From: an uncultured Eubacteriales bacterium
GTDB taxonomy: Bacteria > Bacillota > Clostridia > Oscillospirales > Oscillospiraceae
Direction: 5' to 3'
Assembly: GCA_902477055.1 (NCBI GenBank)
Contig: CABSFY010000034.1
Span: 1-22,282, forward strand
Length of the DNA: 22,282 nucleotides
Position 1 is the stretch's first letter, and each line of letters begins with the position of its first letter. A program made the position numbers and the translations under genes. This document shows positions 13,673 to 20,759 of this stretch, piece by piece. The notes beneath the pieces were generated by a model, which worked only from the letters and a program-made list of their open reading frames with translations, was not told the origin of the DNA and made no database searches.

Positions 13673-14335
13673 TTACGCCGGTTCCTTCAAAAACTCTGCC
13701 GGATCGACGGCGGCGTTGCTGCGGTACACCGCAAAGTGCAGATGCGGCGCGAGGGCGGTTTCGATGGCTGCGGTCTGGCCCACCGTGCCGATGGCCGTCC
13801 CGGCGGTGACCGTATCGCCGACGCTGACCGGCACATTCTCGGAGAGGTTGGAATAGTGCGTGGTGTAGCCGTCCGCATGGGTCAGCACGACCGTCATGCC
13901 GAGGCTGTCGTCCTCGTAGACGGCGTAGACCGTGCCGTCGGCCGCTGCGGCGACCGTTTCGCCCGCTGCGGCGCTCAGATCGATGCCTTCGTGCGTGCGC
14001 CAATCGCGCGTCGTTTCGTTATAGGCCAGATGATCCACGGCGAAGGCGGTCAGCTCCTCGCCTGCGACCGGCCGGGTGACGGTGACGGAAGGATTCTGAA
14101 TGACCGGCGGCGTTGTGACATCCGGTGCGGCGGTCGAGGGCCGCTCCGTTGCCGTGCCGCTCGGCGCGACGGTTGCGATCACCGGCGTTTCCTCCGGCGA
14201 CGCGGCGTTGTTTCTGTTGCTGAGCAGGAAATAGCCCGATACTCCCACGGCGGCTGCGCACAGGAGCAGGACTATGTAGTAGCCCTTCTCCTTCACGAAG
14301 CTGCGGAAGCCGCTTGGTTTGTTGTTGTTTTGCAT
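13673..14335 (-). CDS. M23 family metallopeptidase, SpoIIQ-like
   Basis: A 220-residue protein with a short cytosolic N-terminus, one transmembrane anchor (about 19-38), a Pro/Thr-rich linker (about 45-95) and a C-terminal LytM/M23 domain. The zinc residues look intact: His115 and Asp119 in THEGIDLSA, and HLH at 198-200. Single-pass topology and length fit SpoIIQ of Clostridia, which keeps the zinc site and forms the forespore side of the engulfment channel; a general cell-wall M23 endopeptidase is the alternative. The ATG at 14335 has GGAGGTG 6 nt upstream. A GTATA-N18-GATACTC sequence at 14354-14383 weakly resembles a forespore sigma factor site. It is divergent from the SpaA-like gene. Confidence 0.85.
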   Translation of the reverse strand: MQNNNKPSGFRSFVKEKGYYIVLLLCAAAVGVSGYFLLSNRNNAASPEETPVIATVAPSGTATERPSTAAPDVTTPPVIQNPSVTVTRPVAGEELTAFAVDHLAYNETTRDWRTHEGIDLSAAAGETVAAAADGTVYAVYEDDSLGMTVVLTHADGYTTHYSNLSENVPVSVGDTVTAGTAIGTVGQTAAIETALAPHLHFAVYRSNAAVDPAEFLKEPA

Positions 14336-14353
14336 AACAGCACCTCCGACCAT

Positions 14354-14383
14354 GAGTATCGACCGCAGGAAAAGATTTTATAC
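14354..14383 (-). promoter_or_regulatory. possible forespore-type promoter of the M23 gene
   Basis: On minus, GTATA (14379-14383), 18 bp and GATACTC (14354-14360) agree with the sigma-G consensus as I recall it (GHATR, 18 bp, CATNHTA) except at two positions in the second box. No good sigma-A pair is seen in this 120-bp region. This is a tentative call. Confidence 0.3.
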
Positions 14384-14455
14384 CTGTTTTTCTCGACGTT
14401 TTTTCCAAATCCTGCCCGCTATACTGATAACAAATAAAAGGGGAGGCGGATACAA

Positions 14456-15085
14456 ATGAAAAAGCTTCGGATGGGCTGCGCGTTTTTGCTGATGGGGATT
14501 GCCATCGCGCTGTCGATCGGGACGGTCGGGGCGGTGTTTGCCGGGCAGACGCAGGCGGCCGAGGCAAAGGAGGTCCATCTTTGGAAACGCATTGCCATCG
14601 AGGCGGAGGCGGGCGCGGCATCGGTCCGGCTGTTTTCGTCCGAGGGGCTGCCGGTGCAGACGCTGGTACCGGACGAGAACGGCGAGGCGGTCAGCGGACT
14701 TCTGGAGCCTGCGGAGTATTACGCCTGTACCGACGGCGGCTGCACCGCCTTTACGCTCGACGCGCACGGCGTGCTTCAGGTTTCCGGCGGGCGCGGCTGG
14801 ACGGACGGGGAACGGCTGCACCTGTCGGCAGAGGAGGTAGGAACGGTCGTCCTGCGCGGAACGGTCAGCAAGGAAAACGTGGCCGACGGCTGGCTGGACT
14901 ACGTGCTGACCAACGGCAGCTATCGCCGCCGCGAGGTGGTCCGCTGCGACACGGTCGGGCAGGAGCTGCGCCTGACCTTCTCCGGTGTCCCCTACGGGAC
15001 CTATTCGCTGGAGGAGAGCGGCATTTCCGTCTGCGAGCTGACAATTTCGACAAAAAATGCACAGGCAGAGGTCGCGCTGCCGTAG
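14456..15085 (+). CDS. secreted protein with SpaA-like C-terminal region
   Basis: A 209-residue protein with a signal peptide (MKKLRMGCAFLLMG, hydrophobic core, VGAVFAGQTQA, cleavage near 34). Mature sequence begins around AEAKEVHLWKRI. The C-terminal segment SGVPYGTYSLEESG (about 176-189) matches the end-strand pattern of SpaA/Cna-B-type Ig-like domains in Gram-positive surface proteins, where LPxGxYxLxE is common. There is no sortase motif, transmembrane tail or evident isopeptide Lys/Asn pair, so it is probably released or held by partners. GGGGAGG stands before the ATG. No clear terminator follows in 15086-15187. Confidence 0.7.
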   Translation: MKKLRMGCAFLLMGIAIALSIGTVGAVFAGQTQAAEAKEVHLWKRIAIEAEAGAASVRLFSSEGLPVQTLVPDENGEAVSGLLEPAEYYACTDGGCTAFTLDAHGVLQVSGGRGWTDGERLHLSAEEVGTVVLRGTVSKENVADGWLDYVLTNGSYRRREVVRCDTVGQELRLTFSGVPYGTYSLEESGISVCELTISTKNAQAEVALP

Positions 15086-15187
15086 TAAAACTTCCTATTA
15101 CACACACTGCGCAATAAAAATAGATAAAAGCCCTTCGACGTCGCGGAAGAATTCGTAAAAATTAACCAAAAAAACTGTCGATACTGC

Positions 15188-15216
15188 TTGAAAATTATTT
15201 TGATTTGTGTTACAAT
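15188..15216 (+). promoter_or_regulatory. sigma-A promoter of the purine permease
   Basis: TTGAAA (15188-15193) and TACAAT (15211-15216) are 17 bp apart. The leader is about 37 nt, too short for a purine riboswitch. Confidence 0.85.
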
Positions 15217-15259
15217 TCCATCATGCGATATGTTCGCAAAAATAAAGTGGAGGGATACT

Positions 15260-16666
15260 ATGGAAAAGTTTTTCAAGCTAAAGGAAAACAAGACCACGGT
15301 GCGTACCGAAATTGTAGCCGGTATCACCACATTCATGGCAATGGCGTACATCCTGATGGTCAACGCCGGCATGTTCGGCGACCTTGACGGCCAAGCCGGC
15401 CCGATGTACAACGCAGTTTACATCGCAACCGCAATCTCCGCCGTGTTCGGCACCCTGCTCATCGGCCTCATGGCAAGACTTCCCCTTGCGCAGGCCTCCG
15501 GCATGGGTCTGAATGCATTCTTCGTTTACACCATTTGCTTCGGTCTGGGCTTCACCTATGAGAACGCTCTGGTCATGGTCCTTGTTGACGGCCTCGTCTT
15601 CGTTCTCCTGACCGTCACCGGTCTCCGCAAGCTCATCTTCGAAGCCATTCCCAAGGCGGTTAAGGGCGCCATCGCAGCCGGCATCGGTCTGTTCATCGCC
15701 TTTATCGGCATGCAGAATGTCGGTCTTGTCGTCGATGACGGCGCAACCCTGGTTAACCTGCACTCGTTCAACATCGTGTTCGGCAATGTCACCTGGGGCG
15801 AGATCATGCCTCTGATCGTTACCATCCTCGCCGTTGTTGTCATCGGCGCACTGTCCAAGAAGAAGGTCAAGGGCGCTGTGTTCTGGGGCATCATCGGCGG
15901 TGCCGTTCTTTACTACCTCCTCGGCTTCACTGTTGCCGGCTTCTATGACGGCTTTGCAGCAAGCCTGTCCTTCAACCCGATCGCGCCGTTCAAGGACTTC
16001 TTCAACATCGGCTTCGGCGCCGTGTTTACCAAGGGCTTTGACTTCTCCGCATGGATCGCAGCCAACAGTGTGGGCAGCTTTGTCCTCACCTTCATCTGCT
16101 CCATGCTTGCCTTCTGCATGGTCGATATGTTCGATACCCTCGGCACGCTGTTCGGCGCCTGCTCCGTCGGCGGTCTGCTCGACCAGGACGGCAATGTTCC
16201 CCGTATGGAAAAGGCAATGCTGGCGGACGCTGTTGCGACCTGCTTCGGCGCAGTTTGCGGCACCTCCACTGTCACCACCTTCGTCGAATCCTCCGCCGGT
16301 GTTGCGGAAGGCGGCCGTACCGGCCTGACCTCCGTCGCCTGCGCCGTGATGTTCTTCATCACCATGTTCCTCGCGCCGATCGCGCGTCTGATTCCGTCCT
16401 GTGCGACGGCTGCCGCGCTGATCTATGTCGGCATCCTCATGATCGGCGGCGTCAAGGACATCGAGTGGGGCGATCCGGCCTCTGCGATTCCCGCGTTCCT
16501 CACCATGGCGATTATGCCGCTTACCTACAACATCTCCTACGGTATTGCCTTCGGCATGATCTCCTACATCCTGATCAAGCTGTTCACCGGCAAGATCAAG
16601 GAAATCAAGGCGGGCACCTGGGTCATCGGCATTCTCTTCACCGTGATGTTCTTCGTTTCCCACTAA
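15260..16666 (+). CDS. NCS2 family permease (purine, AzgA/PbuG type)
   Basis: A 468-residue membrane protein with about 12-14 hydrophobic segments. The start EKFFKLKENKTTVRTEIVAGIT fits the adenine/guanine/hypoxanthine branch of NCS2. Substrate-site marks are QASGMGLNAFFVYT (about residue 77) and the late motif GTSTVTTFVESSAGVAEGGRTGLTSV. It imports purine bases, probably with a proton. The ATG at 15260 has GGAGGG upstream; longer in-frame starts overlap the promoter. It is monocistronic, ending at a bidirectional terminator. Codon use is strongly biased to C-ending codons, suggesting good expression. In B. subtilis pbuG is under a guanine riboswitch; none is present here. Confidence 0.92.
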   Translation: MEKFFKLKENKTTVRTEIVAGITTFMAMAYILMVNAGMFGDLDGQAGPMYNAVYIATAISAVFGTLLIGLMARLPLAQASGMGLNAFFVYTICFGLGFTYENALVMVLVDGLVFVLLTVTGLRKLIFEAIPKAVKGAIAAGIGLFIAFIGMQNVGLVVDDGATLVNLHSFNIVFGNVTWGEIMPLIVTILAVVVIGALSKKKVKGAVFWGIIGGAVLYYLLGFTVAGFYDGFAASLSFNPIAPFKDFFNIGFGAVFTKGFDFSAWIAANSVGSFVLTFICSMLAFCMVDMFDTLGTLFGACSVGGLLDQDGNVPRMEKAMLADAVATCFGAVCGTSTVTTFVESSAGVAEGGRTGLTSVACAVMFFITMFLAPIARLIPSCATAAALIYVGILMIGGVKDIEWGDPASAIPAFLTMAIMPLTYNISYGIAFGMISYILIKLFTGKIKEIKAGTWVIGILFTVMFFVSH

Positions 16667-16679
16667 TTGCACATACCAC

Positions 16680-16709
16680 GAAGCCGAGGGTCGTATGACC
16701 CTCGGCTTC
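16680..16709. terminator. bidirectional terminator, permease / gdhA
   Basis: GAAGCCGAGGGTC and GACCCTCGGCTTC form a perfect 13-bp stem with a GTAT loop, followed by TTTATATTT on plus. It lies 13 bp past the permease stop and 18 bp past the gdhA stop. Confidence 0.9.
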
Positions 16710-16727
16710 TTTATATTTCAAATTTCC

Positions 16728-18074
16728 TCAATATACACCCTGCTCCAGCATTGCGTCGGCGACGCGGAGGAAGCCTGCGATGTTCGCGCCCGTGATCAGG
16801 TCGCCCTTGCATCCGTAGCGTGCGGCTGCCTCGTCGATGCGCAGATACAGGTTTTCCATGATCTCGCGCAGGCGGTGATCGACCTCGTCCCGGCTCCACG
16901 ACAGGCGCATGGAATTCTGTGACATTTCCAGCGCGGAAACGGCAACGCCGCCTGCGTTGGCCGCCTTCGCTGGGGCAAAGCGTATGCCGGCCTCTTGAAA
17001 CAGCGCGGCGGCATCAGGCGTGCAGGGCATATTCGCTCCTTCGGCGACGGCGATGCACCCGTTTTCAATCAGTGCGGCGGCATCGTCGCGGTCCAGCTCG
17101 TTCTGTGTCGCGCAGGGAAGGGCGATTTTGCAGGGAATCTGCCAGATGCCGCGGCAACCGGGATGGTACGAGGCCTTGGGCCGGTGCTGCACGTAAGCAG
17201 AAATGCGCTCGCGGCGCACCTCCTTGAGCTGACGCATCAGCTCCGGATCAATGCCGTCCGGGTCAACGACGAAGCCGTTGGAATCCGACATCGCGACGAC
17301 GTGCGCGCCCAGCTCCGTTGCCTTTTCGCAGGCGTAGAGCGCAACGTTGCCCGAACCGGAAACCGTCACTGTGCTGCCGTCGAAGCCGCTGCCGGACCCC
17401 TCCAGCAGCTTCTGCGTGAAATAGCACAGGCCGTAGCCCGTTGCCTCCTTGCGCTCAAGGCTGCCGCCGTAGCTCAGACCCTTGCCGGTCAGTGCGCCGG
17501 TGAATTCGTCGTGCAGCCGCTTGTACTGGCCGAACAGGTAGCCAATCTCGCGTCCGCCGACACCGATGTCGCCCGCCGGAACGTCTGTGTTCGGCCCGAT
17601 GTACTTGTTCAGCTCTGTCATAAAGCTCTGGCAGAAGCGCATGACCTCGCTGTCGGACTTTCCCTTCGGGTCAAAGTCGCTGCCGCCCTTCGCGCCGCCG
17701 ATGGGCAGGCCGGTTAGGCTGTTCTTAAAAATCTGCTCGAAGCCGAGAAACTTGACGATGCCCTCATAGACGGACGGGTGAAAGCGCAGACCGCCCTTAT
17801 ACGGACCGATGGCGTTGTTGAACTGGACGCGGAAGCCGCGATTGACGCGCAGATGCCCTGTGTCATCCGTCCAAGGAACGCGGAATTTGATGATGCGGTC
17901 CGGCTCCGTCAGGCAATCCAACACGCCGGATTCCAGATAGACCGGCTCGGCCTGAATCAGCGGCTCCAGCGAACACAGCACCTCCCAAACCGCCTGATGG
18001 AACTCCGGCTCGCCGGGATTTCGCAGGATTACGCGATCCATCAAGCTCTGTAACTTCGGATTCTTCAGTTTCAT
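16728..18074 (-). CDS. gdhA: glutamate dehydrogenase (hexameric type)
   Basis: A 448-residue cytosolic enzyme interconverting glutamate and 2-oxoglutarate plus ammonia. The length and N-terminus fit the bacterial hexameric GDH I family. Substrate Lys residues lie in PYKGGLRF (Lys93) and around Lys117; the catalytic Lys129 is in LPIGGAKGGSDFDPKGKSD. NTDVPAGDIGVGGREIGYLFGQYK and the Rossmann motif VSGSGNVALYACEKA are intact. The family is usually NADP-specific, but coenzyme choice is not certain from this. The ATG at 18074 has GAGAGG 6 nt upstream. It has its own promoter (18184-18213), a leader of about 105 nt rich in AT repeats and a terminator at 16680-16709. Confidence 0.95.
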   Translation of the reverse strand: MKLKNPKLQSLMDRVILRNPGEPEFHQAVWEVLCSLEPLIQAEPVYLESGVLDCLTEPDRIIKFRVPWTDDTGHLRVNRGFRVQFNNAIGPYKGGLRFHPSVYEGIVKFLGFEQIFKNSLTGLPIGGAKGGSDFDPKGKSDSEVMRFCQSFMTELNKYIGPNTDVPAGDIGVGGREIGYLFGQYKRLHDEFTGALTGKGLSYGGSLERKEATGYGLCYFTQKLLEGSGSGFDGSTVTVSGSGNVALYACEKATELGAHVVAMSDSNGFVVDPDGIDPELMRQLKEVRRERISAYVQHRPKASYHPGCRGIWQIPCKIALPCATQNELDRDDAAALIENGCIAVAEGANMPCTPDAAALFQEAGIRFAPAKAANAGGVAVSALEMSQNSMRLSWSRDEVDHRLREIMENLYLRIDEAAARYGCKGDLITGANIAGFLRVADAMLEQGVY

Positions 18075-18183
18075 GACAGCCTCTCTTTCTTACGACACGT
18101 TTTGCAGGACATACGATCTTAAATATTCACGATATTCAGAATATTATGCTGCAAATTTATAAAATTTCCAATGATTTGCAAGA

Positions 18184-18213
18184 ATCATACCATATTCATG
18201 CAAATTGTGTCAA
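18184..18213 (-). promoter_or_regulatory. promoter of gdhA
   Basis: On minus, TTGACA (18208-18213) and TATGAT (18184-18189) are 18 bp apart, with TGG directly before the -10 box. The downstream leader contains TGCAAAT/ATTTGCA and repeats of GATATTC that could bind a regulator. Confidence 0.8.
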
Positions 18214-18268
18214 TCCCGCCGCCCGATTTTTGGTGGCACGCACAAGAAACTGTCCGTTAAATAAATAC

Positions 18269-18293
18269 AATTGTTTGTTCTGCACAAACAATT
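18269..18293. promoter_or_regulatory. perfect 10-bp dyad upstream of gdhA
   Basis: AATTGTTTGT, a 5-bp spacer and ACAAACAATT form a perfect AT-rich inverted repeat about 56 bp upstream of the gdhA -35 box and 13 bp past the DegV terminator stem. It could be an activator or repressor site for gdhA, or a second weak terminator stem. Confidence 0.4.
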
Positions 18294-18301
18294 TAAGGTG
18301 T

Positions 18302-18336
18302 AAAAACCGGGCATGAGATCACGACTCATGCCCGGT
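18302..18336 (-). terminator. terminator of the DegV gene
   Basis: ACCGGGCATGAG and CTCATGCCCGGT form a perfect 12-bp stem with a 7-nt loop, followed on minus by TTTTA. It lies 11 bp past the stop codon. Confidence 0.9.
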
Positions 18337-18347
18337 GTGAAGTTTCT

Positions 18348-19196
18348 TTATTTCTTCTTGTGAATGAACAGAATGCCGAGGCAGCCTTCGCCGCAGTGGC
18401 AGGAAATGGTGCAGCCGGCCTGCGTGTCGTAGATATGCTCGAAATTCATGCACTCGCGGACGGTGCGGTGGACGGCTTCGGAAACATCCTGCGAAACCGG
18501 CGTGTGGGTGACGAAGATGCGCTCGGGGATGATGTCGTCCGGCTGGACCAGACGGTCGCGGACGTATTTTTCCATACACTTGGCATAGTTGCCGCGATAT
18601 TTCTTGCCGACGATCATCTTGTTATCGACGACTTCGATGCAGGGCTTGAGCTTCAGCAGGTTCGCGCCGAGCAGCGTGACGGTGGAGCAGCGGCCGCCCT
18701 TGGCCATGTAGTCCAGTCGATCAAGCAGGAAGCTGGTGTCTACGCGGTGGGTCAGCTCGTCCAGCTCGTCCTTGATCGCGTCAAGGTCCGTCATGGTCTT
18801 GGCCAGCTTGCTGGCCTCCATGACCACGTGGCCGTGGCCGGTGGAGAGGTTGCGCGAGTCGATGACGCGCACGTTGTCCATGTCCTCGGCGGCAAGACAG
18901 GCGTTGTGGTGCGTTACCGAGAAGCCGGAACCAAGACTGACGTGAATCACGGCATCATATTCTTTGCGCAGAGCTTCAAAGCGCTCCTGATACACGCCGA
19001 CGGGAACGGCTGCGGTGGAGCAAAGCTCGCCGCCTGCCGCGACGTGGGCGAAAATATCCGCCGGCTGAATATCGACACAGTCGAGGTAGCTCTTACCGTC
19101 CATGTTGACAAACAGCGGGAAGATCTCAATATCGTTCTCGCGGATCAGCTCCGGAGAGAGGTCGCAGGTGCTGTCAGAGGTGATTTTGATTCTCAT
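18348..19196 (-). CDS. DegV family (FakB-like) fatty-acid-binding protein
   Basis: A 282-residue cytosolic protein of normal DegV length. Family marks are ITSDSTCDLS at the N-terminus, STAAVPVGVYQERFE (about 60), HVSLGSGFSVTHHNA (about 85), the DSRNLSTGHG region, and RLDYMAKGGRCS (about 160). DegV/FakB proteins hold a fatty acid for phosphorylation by FakA; no fakA is nearby, so function in that pathway is inferred. The ATG at 19196 has AAAGGGG 9 nt upstream. Unusual for the family is a Cys/His-rich C-terminus (GCTISCHCGEGCLG). It has its own promoter and terminator and is divergent from the 19341 gene. Confidence 0.9.
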   Translation of the reverse strand: MRIKITSDSTCDLSPELIRENDIEIFPLFVNMDGKSYLDCVDIQPADIFAHVAAGGELCSTAAVPVGVYQERFEALRKEYDAVIHVSLGSGFSVTHHNACLAAEDMDNVRVIDSRNLSTGHGHVVMEASKLAKTMTDLDAIKDELDELTHRVDTSFLLDRLDYMAKGGRCSTVTLLGANLLKLKPCIEVVDNKMIVGKKYRGNYAKCMEKYVRDRLVQPDDIIPERIFVTHTPVSQDVSEAVHRTVRECMNFEHIYDTQAGCTISCHCGEGCLGILFIHKKK

Positions 19197-19264
19197 AGGG
19201 CTTGCCCCTTTCTGTTGATTGCAGCCGGCGTGGGCCGACAGTTTTTGGCCTACATTACAGGCTA

Positions 19265-19292
19265 ATTATAGCATACAACGGTTGAAAGTCAA
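19265..19292 (-). promoter_or_regulatory. promoter of the DegV gene
   Basis: On minus, TTGACT (19287-19292) and TATAAT (19265-19270) are 16 bp apart. The -35 box is one base away from the -35 box of the divergent gene. Confidence 0.8.
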
Positions 19293-19293
19293 G

Positions 19294-19322
19294 TTGCTTT
19301 TTTCCTGCGGCTGTGGTATGAT
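19294..19322 (+). promoter_or_regulatory. promoter of the 19341 gene
   Basis: TTGCTT (19294-19299) and TATGAT (19317-19322) are 17 bp apart, with TGG before the -10 box. The leader is very short, and GGGGAGG lies just downstream. Confidence 0.7.
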
Positions 19323-19340
19323 GACGGGGAGGTGACTGGA

Positions 19341-20120
19341 ATGGAACTGGCACAATACTATATGAAATATTTGCAGGAGCTGGGCGAGGGGCAGCGGGAA
19401 GCGCCGGAGGGCATCGTCCTGACGGAAACGGACCCGATGCGCCGCGCCGTAGAGCTGCAGGAAGCCATCGCCACACTGGGCGTTCCGGAGTTTGTGCGCC
19501 GGTGCGCGGCGCAGGACGGAACGGAGCTGGACCCGGCGATTTTTGAGAATTATCAGCCGGAGGCGCTGGCAGAGGCGCTTTGCCGCCTTGCCGGGGAGCA
19601 GAATACGCCGTCGGACGAGCCTGCCGAGGCCCCGGAGGAGGACCAAACGCCCAAGATCGAGGAGCCGGACGGTCCCCGCAGCGCCTATGAGGTCCTGCTC
19701 GACTGCTGTCTGCTCGACGAAAAACTGCTGTATTATCTCATCGACGTGATCAAGCGCGATGCGGTCGGGGAATTCCAGAAGCTGGCGCTGGTCACGACGC
19801 GCAAGGCGTTCACGCCCACCGACCTGTTGGGCTGGTTTGCCGGCAAGGAGCGGCGCGGGGAGCGGGAGGAGCTGATCTGCGTCACGCTGATGGATACGGT
19901 GTTCGACCGCCTTGCCGCCGAGGGGCAGAAGGAGCTGATCGCTGCGCTGCTCTGCGGCGACAAGACGACCTTCGAGCTGTTCCGCTGCGACGCGCCGGAG
20001 CTGCTGCACCTGCCCGAGGCGACGTATGAATGGTACGAGAAAAACTATCTGGCGGGGTATTATCCCGTCCGGTATTTGCTGAAATTCAACGGAATTGCCA
20101 TTCCGACGGAGGGGGAATAA
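19341..20120 (+). CDS. acidic protein of unknown function
   Basis: A 259-residue soluble protein that I do not recognise. It has a helical N-terminal part (1-87), an acidic Pro/Glu-rich linker (about 88-112) and a helical C-terminal part (115-259) that contains AYEVLLDCCLLDEKLLYYLIDVIKRD and ends with WYEKNYLAGYYPVRYLLKFN. There is no signal peptide, membrane segment or metal motif. ATG 19341 is chosen with GGGGAGG about 8-10 nt upstream; a GTG nine bases earlier overlaps that site. The C_GCAxxG_C_C gene starts 3 bp after the stop, so the pair is almost certainly one operon. Confidence 0.8.
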   Translation: MELAQYYMKYLQELGEGQREAPEGIVLTETDPMRRAVELQEAIATLGVPEFVRRCAAQDGTELDPAIFENYQPEALAEALCRLAGEQNTPSDEPAEAPEEDQTPKIEEPDGPRSAYEVLLDCCLLDEKLLYYLIDVIKRDAVGEFQKLALVTTRKAFTPTDLLGWFAGKERRGEREELICVTLMDTVFDRLAAEGQKELIAALLCGDKTTFELFRCDAPELLHLPEATYEWYEKNYLAGYYPVRYLLKFNGIAIPTEGE

Positions 20121-20123
20121 TCG

Positions 20124-20594
20124 ATGGAACGGGGACTGACAGCGGAGCAGAGGTTCAGAAACGGCTGCAACTGCGCACAGGCCGTGCTGCTGGCGTTTTC
20201 CGACCGCACGGGGTTGGATGAGGCGGCGGCGATGCGCATTGCCTCCGGCTTCGGCGGCGGGATGGGACGGATGCGCGAGGTCTGCGGTGCGGTTTCAGGG
20301 ATGTTCATGGCGGCGGGCATGGTCCTCGGCGAGGACGGCGTTCCCGGCCGCGAGGAAAAGCGGGCGCTCTACGCTACGATTCAGGAGCTGGCGGCACGGT
20401 TCCGGGCGGAAAACGGCTCCATCATCTGCCGCGAGCTGCTGACGGGCGTTGCCACAGCGCCGGGCGGCGAACCGGAGGCGCGGACGGAGCAGTATTACCG
20501 CAAGCGCCCCTGCCCGGAGCTTTGCCGCTGCGCGGCGGAGATTTTGGATCATTATCTCCGGGAAATCGAGGCAGGCGTGGAAAAATCGGAATAA
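20124..20594 (+). CDS. C_GCAxxG_C_C family probable redox protein
   Basis: A 156-residue soluble protein of the family named for its conserved cysteines. It has NCAQAVLLAF (Cys17), the glycine run SGFGGGMGRM, VCGAVSGMFMAAGMVLG (Cys54, the CGAxxG motif), IICREL (Cys102) and a C-terminal CPELC (Cys130 and Cys134), with extra Cys15 and Cys136. Members of TIGR01909/PF09719 are thought to be redox-active; substrate and partner are unknown. GGAGGGGG in the end of the upstream gene serves as the ribosome site. It is second in a two-gene operon with the 19341 protein. No terminator is seen before the next promoter at 20622. Confidence 0.88.
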   Translation: MERGLTAEQRFRNGCNCAQAVLLAFSDRTGLDEAAAMRIASGFGGGMGRMREVCGAVSGMFMAAGMVLGEDGVPGREEKRALYATIQELAARFRAENGSIICRELLTGVATAPGGEPEARTEQYYRKRPCPELCRCAAEILDHYLREIEAGVEKSE

Positions 20595-20621
20595 CTGCCA
20601 GTATTTTTCGGCCGTTTCGCG

Positions 20622-20650
20622 TTGACAAGCAGCCGGAAATTCGGTATAAT
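20622..20650 (+). promoter_or_regulatory. perfect consensus promoter of the NifU-like gene
   Basis: TTGACA (20622-20627) and TATAAT (20645-20650) are 17 bp apart, a full match to the sigma-A consensus. The leader is about 103 nt. Confidence 0.92.
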
Positions 20651-20689
20651 ATGATTGAAATTGGGGCGTTTTTGTCGGCTTTTGGCGGG

Positions 20690-20742
20690 ACGCAACAAGA
20701 TCAGTCAAAACCTTGTTATTTTTTGCGTTCGTTTACAACGCA
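20690..20742 (+). promoter_or_regulatory. possible attenuator in the NifU-like leader
   Basis: AACAAG (20694-20699) pairs with CTTGTT (20712-20717), followed by A and six T, as in a weak intrinsic terminator. TGCGTT (20724-20729) pairs with AACGCA (20737-20742) just before the ribosome site. ACGCAA (20690-20695) can instead pair with TTGCGT (20723-20728), so the last two structures exclude each other. No known riboswitch class is recognised. Confidence 0.4.
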
Positions 20743-20759
20743 CGGAAAGGATTTTTGCA

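Noticed and set aside
15086..15259. Purine riboswitch before the NCS2 permease
   Set aside because: The promoter at 15188-15216 leaves only a short leader, and no purine aptamer core is seen in the region.
15278..16672. 464-residue acidic frame antisense to the purine permease
   Set aside because: It mirrors a clear NCS2 permease, and the Asp/Glu/His/Gly/Asn richness is the expected complement of hydrophobic codons.
18228..18240. T-box-like GGTGGCAC sequence upstream of gdhA
   Set aside because: It is on the plus strand, opposite to gdhA, and no specifier stem or antiterminator is present.
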